Assembly: GCA_027315205.1 (NCBI GenBank) | Contig: DAHUYM010000002.1 | Span: forward strand, 123,692-187,691 | DNA length: 64,000 nt | Direction of reading: 5' to 3' | DNA from: Leptospirillum sp. | GTDB taxonomy: Bacteria > Nitrospirota > Leptospirillia > Leptospirillales > Leptospirillaceae | Part shown: one piece after another, positions 45,451-55,338 of the stretch | Layout: the number at the start of each line of letters is the position of its first letter | How positions within the stretch are numbered: position 1 is the stretch's first letter | Translations under genes and position numbers: made by a program | Notes under the pieces: model-generated | Databases searched by the model: none | The model's input: only the letters and a program-made list of their open reading frames with translations | What the model was told of the DNA's origin: nothing

Positions 45451-45630
45451 GAAAACGGGCATTGATGCACGCTAGACCGTCACCGTTCACGGAGAAACGG
45501 TTGCCGAATTGCGTGGAGGCGTCTGTCGATGACGATCTCGAGTCCGGTATCGGTCTGGCGGCTGCCCCGGACAGGGGGCATTGGGTTCGGTCTTCGTTTG
45601 TGTGTCGATTTTGGGAACGACGTAAGGATC

Positions 45631-46965
45631 TTAATGGGTGGACGAATGCGTCCAGAGGGAAATGTGCCGTTTCAGGTAGTCCCAGTCGATGCCCCAGTCC
45701 GAATGGTTGTGGGTTTTCGATACGGGGGGGGGAGACGACGGGGACCATGTGACCCGCCTCATGGCCGGTCGGTGGAGGTGACGGCCGTCCCGGTCACGGA
45801 GAACGAGGACCGAGAACGAATGATGAAACTCTCCCGGGATTTCGGCTTTTTCCCCGTCCGCCGGCTTGTGGTACCGGGTGACGACGCCCACGTCCCCGTC
45901 TGAGAGTTCGAGGACGGAACCGACCGGATAGATACCCATGCTCTGGATGAGATTGGTGGTCCAGCGGGTATCCAGGCTGTCGGGAGCGATCTGGGCGATC
46001 CGCTTCAGGGCCTTCGCGGGAGAGATCCCGGGCCGGTAGCACCGGTCCGCCGTCATGGCGTCGAACGTGTCCAGGATCATGATGGCGCGCGTCAGGGACT
46101 CCGTGGCATTGAACAGGCGCGTGTCGGGATACCCCGTCCCGTCCTTCCGCACGTGGTGTTCCCCGGCCACTCGGGATACGATCGCCGGTAGGCGGGTCCG
46201 GGATTTCAGGATCGTCTCGCCGATCGAGGGGTGTTCCCGGATGATGGCCCATTCGTCGGCCGTCAGCGGTTCCTTTTTGTGCAGGATATGAATCGGTATC
46301 CGCACCTTGCCCATGTCGTGGAAGAGACCTGCCAATCCCCAGAGGATCGCTTCGTCCTTCGGAATGTTTGAAGAATGGGCCAGGTAAAGCGCCAGGAACA
46401 TGGTGTTGACCGAATGGATATAGGTTTCGTCGTCGTTCGACTGGAGATGGGCGAGGAAAAGAAAGGCGTCGGGATAGGTGCGCCCGAGACGCTCGATTTC
46501 TTCCACGGCGTTCCGTAACGGTCCCGTCTCGATGGGATTTCCTCCGGGACTTTTCCGGATGGAGTCGAACAGTTTTTGATAGTGGGTGACCAGGTACGCG
46601 TGCAATTCGGTAAGCTGCACGGCGACATCGTGTTCCGGGAGTTCGATGCGGGAGAGGTTTTCCTCGAGAATGGAATCGCCGGGGGTCCGGGTCTTGTCCC
46701 CGGCCGAGATGTCCCGATCCCCGGAACCGCGGGCAACGTCCGGGTCAGGGTCCGTCCCGAATGCCGCCTGTTCGGAAAGGATGGAACGGGAGAGATCGAC
46801 GATCACGTTGCGGATGCCCGACGCTCTCAGCTGTTCGATTTCCGCCTGGTCCTTCACCAGGAACCGGTGGCTCAGGAATGGCGTGTCGAGCCATGACCGA
46901 TCGAGACCGATCACGAAATGCCCGGGACGGAGAGCCTCGATGGCCAAAGTGACGATCTGCTTCAT
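45631..46965 (-). CDS. HD-GYP domain cyclic-di-GMP phosphodiesterase
   Basis: The 444-residue cytosolic protein has a DUF3391-like N-terminal domain (IEALRPGHFVIGLDRSWLDT, then FLSHRFLVKDQAEIEQLRAS) and a central HD-GYP domain. The HD pair is at H216-D217 (HDMGKVRIP), with EHHVRKDGTGYP providing the GYP part, and YIHSVN and EHPSIG give other metal ligands. It should hydrolyse cyclic di-GMP and so affect motility or biofilm. The ATG at 46965 has GAAGGG upstream. A TATAAT box lies at 47118-47113 on this strand, without a clear -35. Confidence 0.92.
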   Translation of the reverse strand: MKQIVTLAIEALRPGHFVIGLDRSWLDTPFLSHRFLVKDQAEIEQLRASGIRNVIVDLSRSILSEQAAFGTDPDPDVARGSGDRDISAGDKTRTPGDSILEENLSRIELPEHDVAVQLTELHAYLVTHYQKLFDSIRKSPGGNPIETGPLRNAVEEIERLGRTYPDAFLFLAHLQSNDDETYIHSVNTMFLALYLAHSSNIPKDEAILWGLAGLFHDMGKVRIPIHILHKKEPLTADEWAIIREHPSIGETILKSRTRLPAIVSRVAGEHHVRKDGTGYPDTRLFNATESLTRAIMILDTFDAMTADRCYRPGISPAKALKRIAQIAPDSLDTRWTTNLIQSMGIYPVGSVLELSDGDVGVVTRYHKPADGEKAEIPGEFHHSFSVLVLRDRDGRHLHRPAMRRVTWSPSSPPPVSKTHNHSDWGIDWDYLKRHISLWTHSSTH

Positions 46966-47173
46966 GAGCATCCCTTCGGAAGGCGCGTATGGCCCGTTTT
47001 GTGTTCGAAAGACGATGGAGTCCCGCAATGAAACTCTCCCATTCTAGTCGGACTTGAACCAAAAAATCTTGATCTTTTTGAAGGTCGGCAAAAAAAGAGC
47101 AACGGTAAACCATTATAGTTTACGAAACAAGGGGATTTGTGTGACCGAAGAGTCAAAAAAAGTGTGACCGGAA

Positions 47174-48691
47174 TCACTTGAATCCCCCCCTGTCGATCGA
47201 GGGAAGGGGTTCGGCGCCTCCCGTCGGGGACTTGTCTCCGGATGTGAAGGAGAAGAATTCCGGATTAAGGGGGGGGCCGACGGGTACCGGGACCCGGATC
47301 ACGTCCGGCCGTGTGCCGATCGCCGCGAGAAGGTCGAATTGGGCTTCCTCAAACTGGCGCGTGGCTTCGATGTACTTAAGCTGGGCATCGACCAGGTCCC
47401 TGAGGCTAACGATCAGTTCGAGGGCATGGTAAACGCCCAGCTGGACGCGTTTCCGGCTTGCAAGGAACGTCAGCCGGGCGAGCCGCATGTCTTCGACCGC
47501 GATTTTTTCCTCCTCGAGGCTTTTCCTCACCTGCTCGAAACTGTCCCTGACTTCCCGGTGCACCAGGATGCGGGCCCTGGAAAGCTCGGCCGTGGCCTGG
47601 TCCTTGTTCCTTCCGGCCAGATTGATCGCCGCCGGATCGAGAAATCCTCCCGGTCCGACGGTCCAGAGGGCGAAGAACAGCGTTTCGTTGTACCCGGTCA
47701 AACCGTTGAAGTCCGGTCCCAGGGACCCGTTCAGGACGGATACCCCGATCGTGGGCACGAGCGGGGAGAAGTACGTTTTCGACAGTTCCTGGGCCCTCGC
47801 CTGTTCGTTTTTCGCGTAATCCCGGATCAGCGGACGTTTCACGTCGGAGGTCTCGATCAGGGAGTCGAGATCGTCGTCCATTCGGATATACAGCCGCGGA
47901 AGAATGAAGGACTCCGCCGGTATCGGAAGCGTGTCCGAGTCTTCTCCCATGATCTGGTCCAGCCGAAAGGCATTATGGTAGACACTTTTTTCTTCTTCCA
48001 CCAGATGGCGGGAGTCCCGGGCCACTTCGTGCGCGGCCCTGAGGACGCCGACGATGCTCGCGCCTCCGAGTTCGACGAGCTTTTTTTCTTCCCGGAGGAT
48101 CCTTAGGGAAATGTCGACGGCGCGCCGGAGAACGGCGACCCGGGAGAGCGACGCGAGGTTGTCGAAATACAGGCGGGCGGCGAAGGCATACTTCTGGTTG
48201 ACCGTTTCGGACAGCTGGGCCCTGGTCTGGTCGATCCGGGTCGTTGTGATCACGGTCAGGTAAGCGGAGTTTCCCGGCTGGACGGAAAGGATCAGTCCGC
48301 GGTTCGTGTTCGACTGCTGTTTCAGGATGTTGTAAAAAGTGCCTTCCGAGTTCTGGATCTCACCCGAATAGGTCATCGTTCCGACGGAACCGGAGATCGA
48401 CGGGAAAAACGATTCGATCGCGATCCCCCGGACGGCATAGGAGACGTCGACTCTTCGCCGGGAAATCCGGATCTCGGGGGAATAGGCTCCCGTCCGGACA
48501 AGGACCTTCGGGAGCGAGATCGTCGCCAGGTGGTACCTCTTTGCCGGAAAGGGCTCGATTTGGCGGAGTTCTCCGATCGTGTCCCGGTGGACCTGAAGGT
48601 TCCCTGCCGGTTTGGCGCCGACGGCAGGTGCCATTGCCGAAATCGCCAGCACGAAAGGAACCATGACCCAGGACCGGACCCTGCGGCTCAT
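47174..48691 (-). CDS. TolC-like outer-membrane efflux channel
   Basis: The 505-residue product has a signal peptide (VMVPFVLAISAMAPAVGA) and two long helical repeats characteristic of outer-membrane efflux proteins (ATAELSRARILVHREVRDSF, then LRDLVDAQLKYIEATRQFEE, then AQFDLLAAIG). It is the last gene of the RND-adaptor-channel operon and overlaps the adaptor gene by 4 bases. It should form the outer-membrane exit duct for the pump. Confidence 0.88.
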   Translation of the reverse strand: MSRRVRSWVMVPFVLAISAMAPAVGAKPAGNLQVHRDTIGELRQIEPFPAKRYHLATISLPKVLVRTGAYSPEIRISRRRVDVSYAVRGIAIESFFPSISGSVGTMTYSGEIQNSEGTFYNILKQQSNTNRGLILSVQPGNSAYLTVITTTRIDQTRAQLSETVNQKYAFAARLYFDNLASLSRVAVLRRAVDISLRILREEKKLVELGGASIVGVLRAAHEVARDSRHLVEEEKSVYHNAFRLDQIMGEDSDTLPIPAESFILPRLYIRMDDDLDSLIETSDVKRPLIRDYAKNEQARAQELSKTYFSPLVPTIGVSVLNGSLGPDFNGLTGYNETLFFALWTVGPGGFLDPAAINLAGRNKDQATAELSRARILVHREVRDSFEQVRKSLEEEKIAVEDMRLARLTFLASRKRVQLGVYHALELIVSLRDLVDAQLKYIEATRQFEEAQFDLLAAIGTRPDVIRVPVPVGPPLNPEFFSFTSGDKSPTGGAEPLPSIDRGGFK

Positions 48692-49857
48692 CGGACCGGT
48701 CCTGTCTCGAGGGCCTCTTCGGCGTTAAGCGTGGGGTTTTCGAACTGGATCCTGGGTTTGTCCCCGGGAAGAACCTGGTGCTTCCCGGATACGACGATGA
48801 CATCCGAAGCCGTCAGCCCCTGCTTCACTTCGATCCGGATCCCGTTATCCTCCCCGGTACGGATTCTCCGTTCATCGATCGTGCCGTCCTTGTCGATGGC
48901 GTAGACGAACATGAGCCCGTTGCGTTCGACCAGGGCGGTGTCCGGGATTGTCAGGGTGTTCGGGATCACGTGGAGCAGGATCAGGACCCGGATGAACATC
49001 CCCGGCTTCAGGATGCCGTCGGAGTTGTCGAAAATGCCCTGGACCGGCATCGTCTTGCTGGACGGGTTCAGGGCGTGGCTGATCAGGCCGATTTGGCCCC
49101 GGATAGGGTGCCCTCGGCCTCCCGGTATGTTGAGTCTTCCCGGAAAGAATATGGTGGCCGGGGACCCGATCTGGACCTCGTTCACATACCTTTGCGGGAT
49201 ATCGATCTCGACTCGGACTTTGTGCAGGTCGTCCACTCGGAAGAGGGGTCTGGAATCCCCCCCGTTGCCGGTATTGGGCCCGACCAGGGCACCCGGGTCG
49301 AGGAACCTGCGGGTGACGATGCCGGTGTAGGGCGACCGGATGACCGAAAACTGGAGCTGGGAGACGAGCTGGTGGAGATGCGCCAGCGAAGACATGTACA
49401 TGTTCCGCGTCTGGTCGACCTCTTCCTGACTGACGAGGTCGGGGGATTCCTGGATGATCCTTTTGTACCGGTTCAGGAGGATCAGCCGGTACTGGTAGTC
49501 CGAAAGGGCCTTCATGAAATGGTTGTGGAGTTCCGGAACGTCGATTTCGGCCAGGATATCGCCTTTTTTGACGCGGCTTCCGATATCCACCCGGACGGTT
49601 TTCAGATAGCCGGTCACCTGGGCGTGAATGCGGGCCATCTGGTAGGGGAAGACCGTCCCGGGCAGACGGACGAAGACGGGAAAATTCGTGACGATCGGCT
49701 TTGTCGCGATCACGGAGACGGAAATCCCGAGGGGAATTTTCTGGGCTTTTTTCTTTTCTGCGCGGGCATGGCACGCCGCAATAAGGAAAGAAGTCCCGAG
49801 ACCGGCCACGACGAGCAGGAGCAGCGGCCGTCTGAAACCGGAGAGGCCGGGTTTCAT
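48688..49857 (-). CDS. RND efflux periplasmic adaptor (HlyD/MFP family)
   Basis: The 389-residue product has an N-terminal lipoprotein-like signal (FLIAACH, C29), a barrel-sandwich domain split around a hairpin (VTGYLKTVRVDIGSRVKKGD, then ILAEIDVPEL), a beta-barrel and a membrane-proximal domain. It links the RND pump to the outer-membrane channel. It overlaps both neighbours by 4 bases. Confidence 0.9.
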   Translation of the reverse strand: MKPGLSGFRRPLLLLVVAGLGTSFLIAACHARAEKKKAQKIPLGISVSVIATKPIVTNFPVFVRLPGTVFPYQMARIHAQVTGYLKTVRVDIGSRVKKGDILAEIDVPELHNHFMKALSDYQYRLILLNRYKRIIQESPDLVSQEEVDQTRNMYMSSLAHLHQLVSQLQFSVIRSPYTGIVTRRFLDPGALVGPNTGNGGDSRPLFRVDDLHKVRVEIDIPQRYVNEVQIGSPATIFFPGRLNIPGGRGHPIRGQIGLISHALNPSSKTMPVQGIFDNSDGILKPGMFIRVLILLHVIPNTLTIPDTALVERNGLMFVYAIDKDGTIDERRIRTGEDNGIRIEVKQGLTASDVIVVSGKHQVLPGDKPRIQFENPTLNAEEALETGPVR

Positions 49858-52800
49858 CGTCTGGATCCCCCACCGCCTGTGGGGGACGGAATCGGCCCTG
49901 TCCGATCCATCGCGATCGAAAAGACCAGCGGGATCAGGAACAGGGTCAGGGGCGTCGCAAGCCCCAGTCCACCGATGACGGCGCGAGCCAAGGGCAGGGA
50001 GTTTTCCGCCCCCACGCCCCAGTTGATCGATACGGGGATCATGGCGGCGATGGCGGATAGGCTCGTGATCAGGATCGGCCGGATCCGTTCGCGCGAACCG
50101 GTGAGGATGGCATTCTTGACGGTCATTCCCTCCCGGAGATGCTCGATGTACCGGTTGACGAGGATGATGCTGTTCGACGTCACGATGCCGATCGTCATGA
50201 GGATCCCCATGATGGACACCATATTGACCGACGATCCGGTCGCGTTGAGGAACGTCAGGCTTCCGACCATGCCGAGCGGAACGACCCCGAGAACGATGAC
50301 GGGTGCGACGAACGAGCGGTAGAACACGAGGAGGAGAAGGAAGAGGAAGAAGACAGCCAGAAGGATCCCCCAGCCCAGCTGGGCGAAGGAGTTCCGGATA
50401 TGTTTCGTGACGCCCACGAATCGGACATGCATGTTGCCGGGCACCTCGACCCCCTTCAGAAAATCCTTTATCCGGTTGGAGACGGCAACCGAATGTCCCG
50501 GAGTCGGGACGACCAGGACGTCGATCGCCCGTTCCAGCCGATCATGCGTGATTTCTTCGGGGTTCTCAATATGGGTGATCTTGGCAAGCTCGCCCAGAAA
50601 GGTGATATGGCCGTCTTTCGCATGGGCGACGGGAAGATTCGCGAGATCCTCCATCTTCTGGAAGAACACGGGGGGATAGATGATGGACAGGTAATAGAAG
50701 AAACCGGTCGTCGGATCGATCCAGGGGATGGGACGGATCTGGTTGTTGGAGTTGAGGCTGATCTGGACGTTCCGGCTGACTTCGGCCTCGTTGGTCCCGA
50801 GAAGACTGGCCAGGACCCGGTCGACCTCGATATGGAGGGTCGGATAATGGGTTCTTTGAAAAACATTGGAAGAGAGGACGTCCGGGAGCGTCTTGACCTG
50901 ATGTGTCAGGCGTTTGGCGAAAAGCATGTTTTTCTGGATTTCGTCCCCGTGGATTTCGATGACGATGGGGGTCATCCGCCCTCGCGACAGAAGATCTTCC
51001 ACGATGCCCGAAGGCTTGAAAATGAAGATCGTATTCGGGAAGCGGGATTTGAGGATCGGTTCGAGGATTCGGGTGGCCTCCGTCGTCGAAAACCGGCGCA
51101 TTGTCTTCGGAACGAGGGCGATGTCCATGACGTTGGTATCGGTTCCGGAGTTGATGTTGAACATGGCGGACCACCCCGCCTTGATACCGATGTTGCTGAC
51201 GATCGTTTTGACCGTTCCGTTCGGGAGGGTGTTCCGGACGATCCGGTCGATCTCGACGGATTCCTCCCGCGATTCGGAAAGCCGGAAACCGCTCGGAAAA
51301 TGAATGAAAATCCGGAACTGTCCCGCGTCGACGTTCGGATAGAGGTCGACCGGGACCGAACGGCCGACGACCAGAAGAAGGAGGAGACCCGACGAGATCA
51401 GGAGAAGGGGCCGGAAGGGCCGGTCGAGAATCCTGTCCAGATAGGTGCGATACCGGTCGAAATACTCTTCAAGCCTTCTGGGAAACCAGCCCAGGAACGC
51501 GGCATGGGATACCGGAAAACGCCGCGAGACCAGGTAGACGAGCCAGGGGAGCAGCGTGATCGACAAAGCCAGAGAAATGAGGTTTGCGCCAATGACGGCA
51601 ATCCCGAGCGGAAGGAAGAGATAATGGATCAGGCCCGAAAGGAAAAAAAGCGGGAAGAATACGGTGACCATGGCCAGGGTGGCCATGATGGTCGGTGTCG
51701 CGATCGGTTTCAGGCCCTTCAGGAGTGCGGTCGGCGGCGAGCCCTGAGGGGGCTCGTGGGTTTTGAGGCTTTCGATGACCAGGACGATGTGGTCGATCAT
51801 GGGTCCGACCGAAATGGCGAGACCTCCCAGAGTCATGATGTTGAGCGTGGCGTTGTTGATCCTGAGAAAGACCATGATGGTCAGGTACGCGACGGGGAGT
51901 GCGACGATCCCCAGGATCGCCTGCTTCATGTCCCCAAGGACAAGAAGGATGAAAAGCGCCGAAGTCAGGATCCCCAGGGCGGTTTCAAGGGACAGCGAGC
52001 CGAGGGCTTCCTTGATGTAGAGGGTCTGGTCGAACAGGATCTTGAAATGGAGTTCCTTGGGGACCGCGGACAGGTGGGGCAAGGCGTTGCGGATTTCGTC
52101 GATCACCGTCAGGGCGCTGTATCCCGATTCCCGGTAGATCGGAAGGACGACTGCGGGTTTCCCGTCGACCAGGACGAGGTTCTCCTGGGGGTAGAACGTG
52201 TCCTTGACATCGGCGATGTCTCTTACGAAAAGGGGCACGCCGTTCGTGACATGGATGGGGATGTCGGAGATCGCCTGAAGATCCGGGGCCTGGCTGTTGA
52301 AATGGGTGAAATAGTTGAGTTCTCCTATCCGGAGGTTTCCGGTCGGCAGGAGAAGATTCTGGTCGTATACGGCATTGACGACGTCCAGAGGGGTCAGTTT
52401 TCGGTTGGTCAGCTGGTCCGGATGGAGATAGACGGAGATCTGGCGGACCTTCCCCCCGAAAATCGGGGGAGCGGACACGCCCGGAAGACCACCCAGCTCC
52501 GGACGGATGGTGTTGTTCGCGATGTCGTACAGCCGGGCCTGGGTCAGGGACTCGCTCGTCAGGAGGACATGGCAGATCGGCACGTTCGAAAAACTGTAGG
52601 AGACGATCATCGGAGGCAGCGTTCCCGGAGGCAGCGCGTTCAACAGGGACAGGGAGAGTTCGCTGATTTCCGAAACGGCCTGGCTGGACGGGACCTTGCT
52701 GTTGAAAATGACCTTGATGATGCTGATCCCGTTCAGCGAGCGGGAGTGGATCGACTCGATATTGCTTGCCATGGTGAAATGCCGTTCCATGAGGCTCGTG

Positions 52801-53045
52801 ATATTGCGCTCGACCTCCGTCGCATTCATGCCGGGGTAGAAGGTCGCCACCATCACCACGGGTATCGGAATGGGGGGGAACACGTCGCGGGGAATGGTCT
52901 TCCAGGACACGACACCCCATGTCACGACGGCGAGAAGAAAAGCGATCAGCGGATAGGGGTTCGAGAGATTCGCCCAGAGCAGTCGATCGAGGAGGTTTTC
53001 AGGCCGGAAGTCGGGACGTGCGTTGGATTCGGGTCGAAGGGGCAA
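49854..53045 (-). CDS. RND superfamily efflux pump, unusual relay motif
   Basis: This 1063-residue inner-membrane protein has two halves, each with a membrane helix, a large periplasmic loop and a helix bundle. It resembles the HAE1/AcrB class: YPGMNATEVERNITSLMERH at the pore domain and TIGIVTSNSIILVNRYIEH in the second half. In transmembrane helix 4, where proton-relay Asp-Asp is usual, it reads GPMIDHIVLVIES (D418, H419). It starts with TTG, the first start after an in-frame stop. No regulator gene is adjacent. Substrate unknown; drugs, organic molecules or metals are possible. Confidence 0.9.
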   Translation of the reverse strand: MPLRPESNARPDFRPENLLDRLLWANLSNPYPLIAFLLAVVTWGVVSWKTIPRDVFPPIPIPVVMVATFYPGMNATEVERNITSLMERHFTMASNIESIHSRSLNGISIIKVIFNSKVPSSQAVSEISELSLSLLNALPPGTLPPMIVSYSFSNVPICHVLLTSESLTQARLYDIANNTIRPELGGLPGVSAPPIFGGKVRQISVYLHPDQLTNRKLTPLDVVNAVYDQNLLLPTGNLRIGELNYFTHFNSQAPDLQAISDIPIHVTNGVPLFVRDIADVKDTFYPQENLVLVDGKPAVVLPIYRESGYSALTVIDEIRNALPHLSAVPKELHFKILFDQTLYIKEALGSLSLETALGILTSALFILLVLGDMKQAILGIVALPVAYLTIMVFLRINNATLNIMTLGGLAISVGPMIDHIVLVIESLKTHEPPQGSPPTALLKGLKPIATPTIMATLAMVTVFFPLFFLSGLIHYLFLPLGIAVIGANLISLALSITLLPWLVYLVSRRFPVSHAAFLGWFPRRLEEYFDRYRTYLDRILDRPFRPLLLISSGLLLLLVVGRSVPVDLYPNVDAGQFRIFIHFPSGFRLSESREESVEIDRIVRNTLPNGTVKTIVSNIGIKAGWSAMFNINSGTDTNVMDIALVPKTMRRFSTTEATRILEPILKSRFPNTIFIFKPSGIVEDLLSRGRMTPIVIEIHGDEIQKNMLFAKRLTHQVKTLPDVLSSNVFQRTHYPTLHIEVDRVLASLLGTNEAEVSRNVQISLNSNNQIRPIPWIDPTTGFFYYLSIIYPPVFFQKMEDLANLPVAHAKDGHITFLGELAKITHIENPEEITHDRLERAIDVLVVPTPGHSVAVSNRIKDFLKGVEVPGNMHVRFVGVTKHIRNSFAQLGWGILLAVFFLFLLLLVFYRSFVAPVIVLGVVPLGMVGSLTFLNATGSSVNMVSIMGILMTIGIVTSNSIILVNRYIEHLREGMTVKNAILTGSRERIRPILITSLSAIAAMIPVSINWGVGAENSLPLARAVIGGLGLATPLTLFLIPLVFSIAMDRTGPIPSPTGGGGSRR

Positions 53046-53333
53046 GGGGTGACGGCTCCGGCTACGTCATGAGTTTGTGCCGTGATCTGTGCAATAGCCC
53101 GTGCCAGATCTCCGGGCGAAAAATGTGAGGAAACACTCCCGCGCCTATCGTCCCTGATGGATCCCCCGTCGGATCGGATCCGGATGGACGGATTTTCGGA
53201 ATGGATCCTCGCATCGCTCCCCGTTTTCCCCGGTCCCCTCCGGCCGATTCCCCCAATCATTCATCCGGACGGGACTTAATCAGATATAACAGCAAACAGA
53301 TCCCGAGGACAAGGGGAAAATGCCGCCAGGGAG
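53046..53333. other. Intergenic region before the RND operon
   Basis: These 288 bases separate the minus-strand rsmI end from the minus-strand RND start. They should hold the RND promoter. I see no convincing -35/-10 pair, terminator or long palindrome; several GGATC-type words recur but form no clear repeat. No convincing gene. Confidence 0.5.
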
Positions 53334-54203
53334 CTACGATTCGTTTTCTTCGTCCGGATGCATGTCCGCATCGGGAAAGAGGATTTTATAGGCCGTCCTT
53401 CTCGGAATGCCCATCAGGCGGGCATAGAATCGGGCTTTCTGCGATTTGGAAATATCGAGTTCGGAAAGGGCGGATGCGATCCGGGACCCGTCCGGCCGGG
53501 TCGTCGCGCGGGAGTCGTTCGGGGCCCCCGAGACGAGGATCGTCCATTCGCCCCGTTCGGGAAGGTCGGTTGTCGTGTCCCGGAACCGGAATAGGGTTCC
53601 CCGTAGGGTCGTTTCGAACTTCTTCGTCAGTTCCCGGCAGAGAGCGCAAGGCCTGTCCCCCAGGACCTCCGAGAGGAGTGCGAGGGTTCTGCGGATCCTC
53701 CGGGGGGATTCGTAGAACGCGAGGGTGGTATGAAGGTTCTTCAGTTCGGACAGGCGGTTCCGGATGTGCTGGTCCCGTCTCGGCAGGAACCCCTCGAAAT
53801 GGAACCGGTCGCTTTCGAGTCCGGAAACGACGAGAGCGGAAAGGACGGCGGACGGTCCGGGAACCGGATGGACCGGGAACCCGCCTTCGATGGCGGCCCG
53901 AACCAGAAGGGTGCCGGGATCGGACACGAGGGGCGTACCGGCGTCGGAGACCAGGGCGATCGATCGCCCTTCCCCGAGCCTGGAGACAAGAAGGGGGGCT
54001 TTTTCTTCGGCGTTGTGTGCGTGGTAGGACACGACCGGCGTGTCGATTCCGTGCCGTTCGAGGAGGATCCGCGTGACCCGCGTGTCCTCGGCGGCGATCA
54101 GGTCGACCAAGCGGAGGATGCGAAGCGCCCTGAGCGTGATGTCGTCGAGGTTCCCGATGGGGGTGCTGACGACGTAGAGGGCCCCGGACGGGTGTTCATA
54201 CAT
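53334..54203 (-). CDS. rsmI: 16S rRNA 2'-O-methyltransferase RsmI
   Basis: RsmI methylates the ribose of C1402 in 16S rRNA. The 289-residue product begins LYVVSTPIGNLDDITLRALR and contains AEDTRVTRILLERH, ALVSDAGTPLVSDPG, PVPGPSAVLSALVVSGL and FYESPRRI, the SAM-binding tetrapyrrole-methylase fold with RsmI-specific motifs. The C-terminus (ISKSQKARFYARLMGIPRRT) is helical. It overlaps panC by 8 bases. Confidence 0.95.
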   Translation of the reverse strand: MYEHPSGALYVVSTPIGNLDDITLRALRILRLVDLIAAEDTRVTRILLERHGIDTPVVSYHAHNAEEKAPLLVSRLGEGRSIALVSDAGTPLVSDPGTLLVRAAIEGGFPVHPVPGPSAVLSALVVSGLESDRFHFEGFLPRRDQHIRNRLSELKNLHTTLAFYESPRRIRRTLALLSEVLGDRPCALCRELTKKFETTLRGTLFRFRDTTTDLPERGEWTILVSGAPNDSRATTRPDGSRIASALSELDISKSQKARFYARLMGIPRRTAYKILFPDADMHPDEENES

Positions 54204-55059
54204 GGCGGGCCGGTATGTCGATGTTGTCGATCAGCCGCGTCGTTCCGAGCCACGCGGCGGCGAGGAGAATGGCCGGAGACTCCGGGGGATCCTCCGAGTC
54301 CAGGGGGAGGAACGTCCGGGGTTCGACCAGAGCCACGTAATCGGGCCGGAACCCCCGTTCCTTCAAACGGTACTTGAGCTGGTTCATCCAGCCGAGGCGG
54401 TCCAGCTGGCTTTCGGGAGCGTAGATGTCCCGTGCTTCCGTCATCAGTCGGACCAGTTCGGGGGCGATCCGGCGTTCCTCTTTCGTGAGGTAGCGGTTCC
54501 GGGAGCTCATGGCGAGTCCGTCCGGCTCCCGGAAGGTTTCGACCGGCCGTATTTCGAGGGGAAACAGGAGTTCCCGGACCATCTGTTCGATCAGGAACAG
54601 CTGCTGGCGGTCCTTTTTCCCGAAATAGGCCCGGTCGGGGCCGACAAGGTGAAAGAACGTCGAAACGATGGAAAGGACGCCCTCGAAATGTCCGGGCCTC
54701 GAGGCTCCGCAATACAATTCGGCCACGGGATGGGTGATCCGGATCCTTGGATTTTTCGGGACAATTTCGGACGCCTCGGGAAAAAAGGCCCATTCGACTC
54801 CTTCTTCTTCGAGCGCGGCGAGATCCGATCCGAGCGTCCTCGGGTACCGGTCGAAATCTTCCCCGGGGCCGAACTGGAGAGGGTTGACGAAGACGGTAGC
54901 AAGGACCTGGGCTCCGTCTTCCCGGGCTTTTCGAACGAGAGATCGATGGCCTTCGTGCAGCGCCCCCATGGTCGGAACCAGCGAGAGGGGACGGGAACGG
55001 GCTCCCGGGAGGGGTAAGGCGTCCCTGAGCTGCCGAAGGGTCGTAATGTGTTGTGTCAT
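54196..55059 (-). CDS. panC: Pantothenate synthetase PanC
   Basis: PanC joins pantoate and beta-alanine in coenzyme A synthesis. The 287-residue product has the PTMGALHEGH motif, VFVNPLQFGPGEDFDRYPRT, the DRAYFGKKDRQQLFLIEQMV region, and DGLAMSSRNRYL. The frame is open a further 40 codons upstream, but the ATG at 55059 with GGGAGGG upstream gives the standard N-terminus MTQHITTLRQLRDAL. panB and panD are not in the window. Confidence 0.95.
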   Translation of the reverse strand: MTQHITTLRQLRDALPLPGARSRPLSLVPTMGALHEGHRSLVRKAREDGAQVLATVFVNPLQFGPGEDFDRYPRTLGSDLAALEEEGVEWAFFPEASEIVPKNPRIRITHPVAELYCGASRPGHFEGVLSIVSTFFHLVGPDRAYFGKKDRQQLFLIEQMVRELLFPLEIRPVETFREPDGLAMSSRNRYLTKEERRIAPELVRLMTEARDIYAPESQLDRLGWMNQLKYRLKERGFRPDYVALVEPRTFLPLDSEDPPESPAILLAAAWLGTTRLIDNIDIPARHV

Positions 55060-55338
55060 CTCTTTACCCTCCCTGAGAACGGAGTTCAGGATCGTCCTTC
55101 CCATCCGAATTTTTTTCATCAGAAGGGGAAACAGATAAGCCCCTGATTTCAGTTCACCCCCACATCCGCTCGAAGCCACTTCTTGCTGTTGTCGCAGACC
55201 GCATGCGTCTTTTGAGGCCAGGAATTACCCCGCCAGCTATCGAATCGAATTTGTGCTTAAGAGGAACTTTTCCTTGATTTCCCTTTATTTTTTTAAGGGC
55301 AAGGGATCTTTATGAAGCCCCATAGGCGCTCCAGAGTT
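55060..55338. other. Intergenic boundary of the accessory region
   Basis: These 279 bases lie between panC and the first island gene. Base composition becomes more AT-rich to the right (TTTATTTTTTTAAGG near 55282). I see no gene, clear promoter or copy of the tRNA-Leu end that would mark an attachment site. Confidence 0.5.

Noticed and set aside
50139..53072. Open frame of 977 codons on the plus strand
   Set aside because: It is the antisense of the RND pump, with a highly charged composition and no domain.
55060..55179. Longer start for panC
   Set aside because: The 40 extra codons have no similarity to PanC and no ribosome site at the first ATG; the ATG at 55059 has GGGAGGG.
55060..55338. 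Direct repeat of the tRNA-Leu 3' end as left attachment site
   Set aside because: I looked for copies of the tRNA T-arm/acceptor sequence here and in the 59762-59869 and 60734-61029 gaps and found none by eye.
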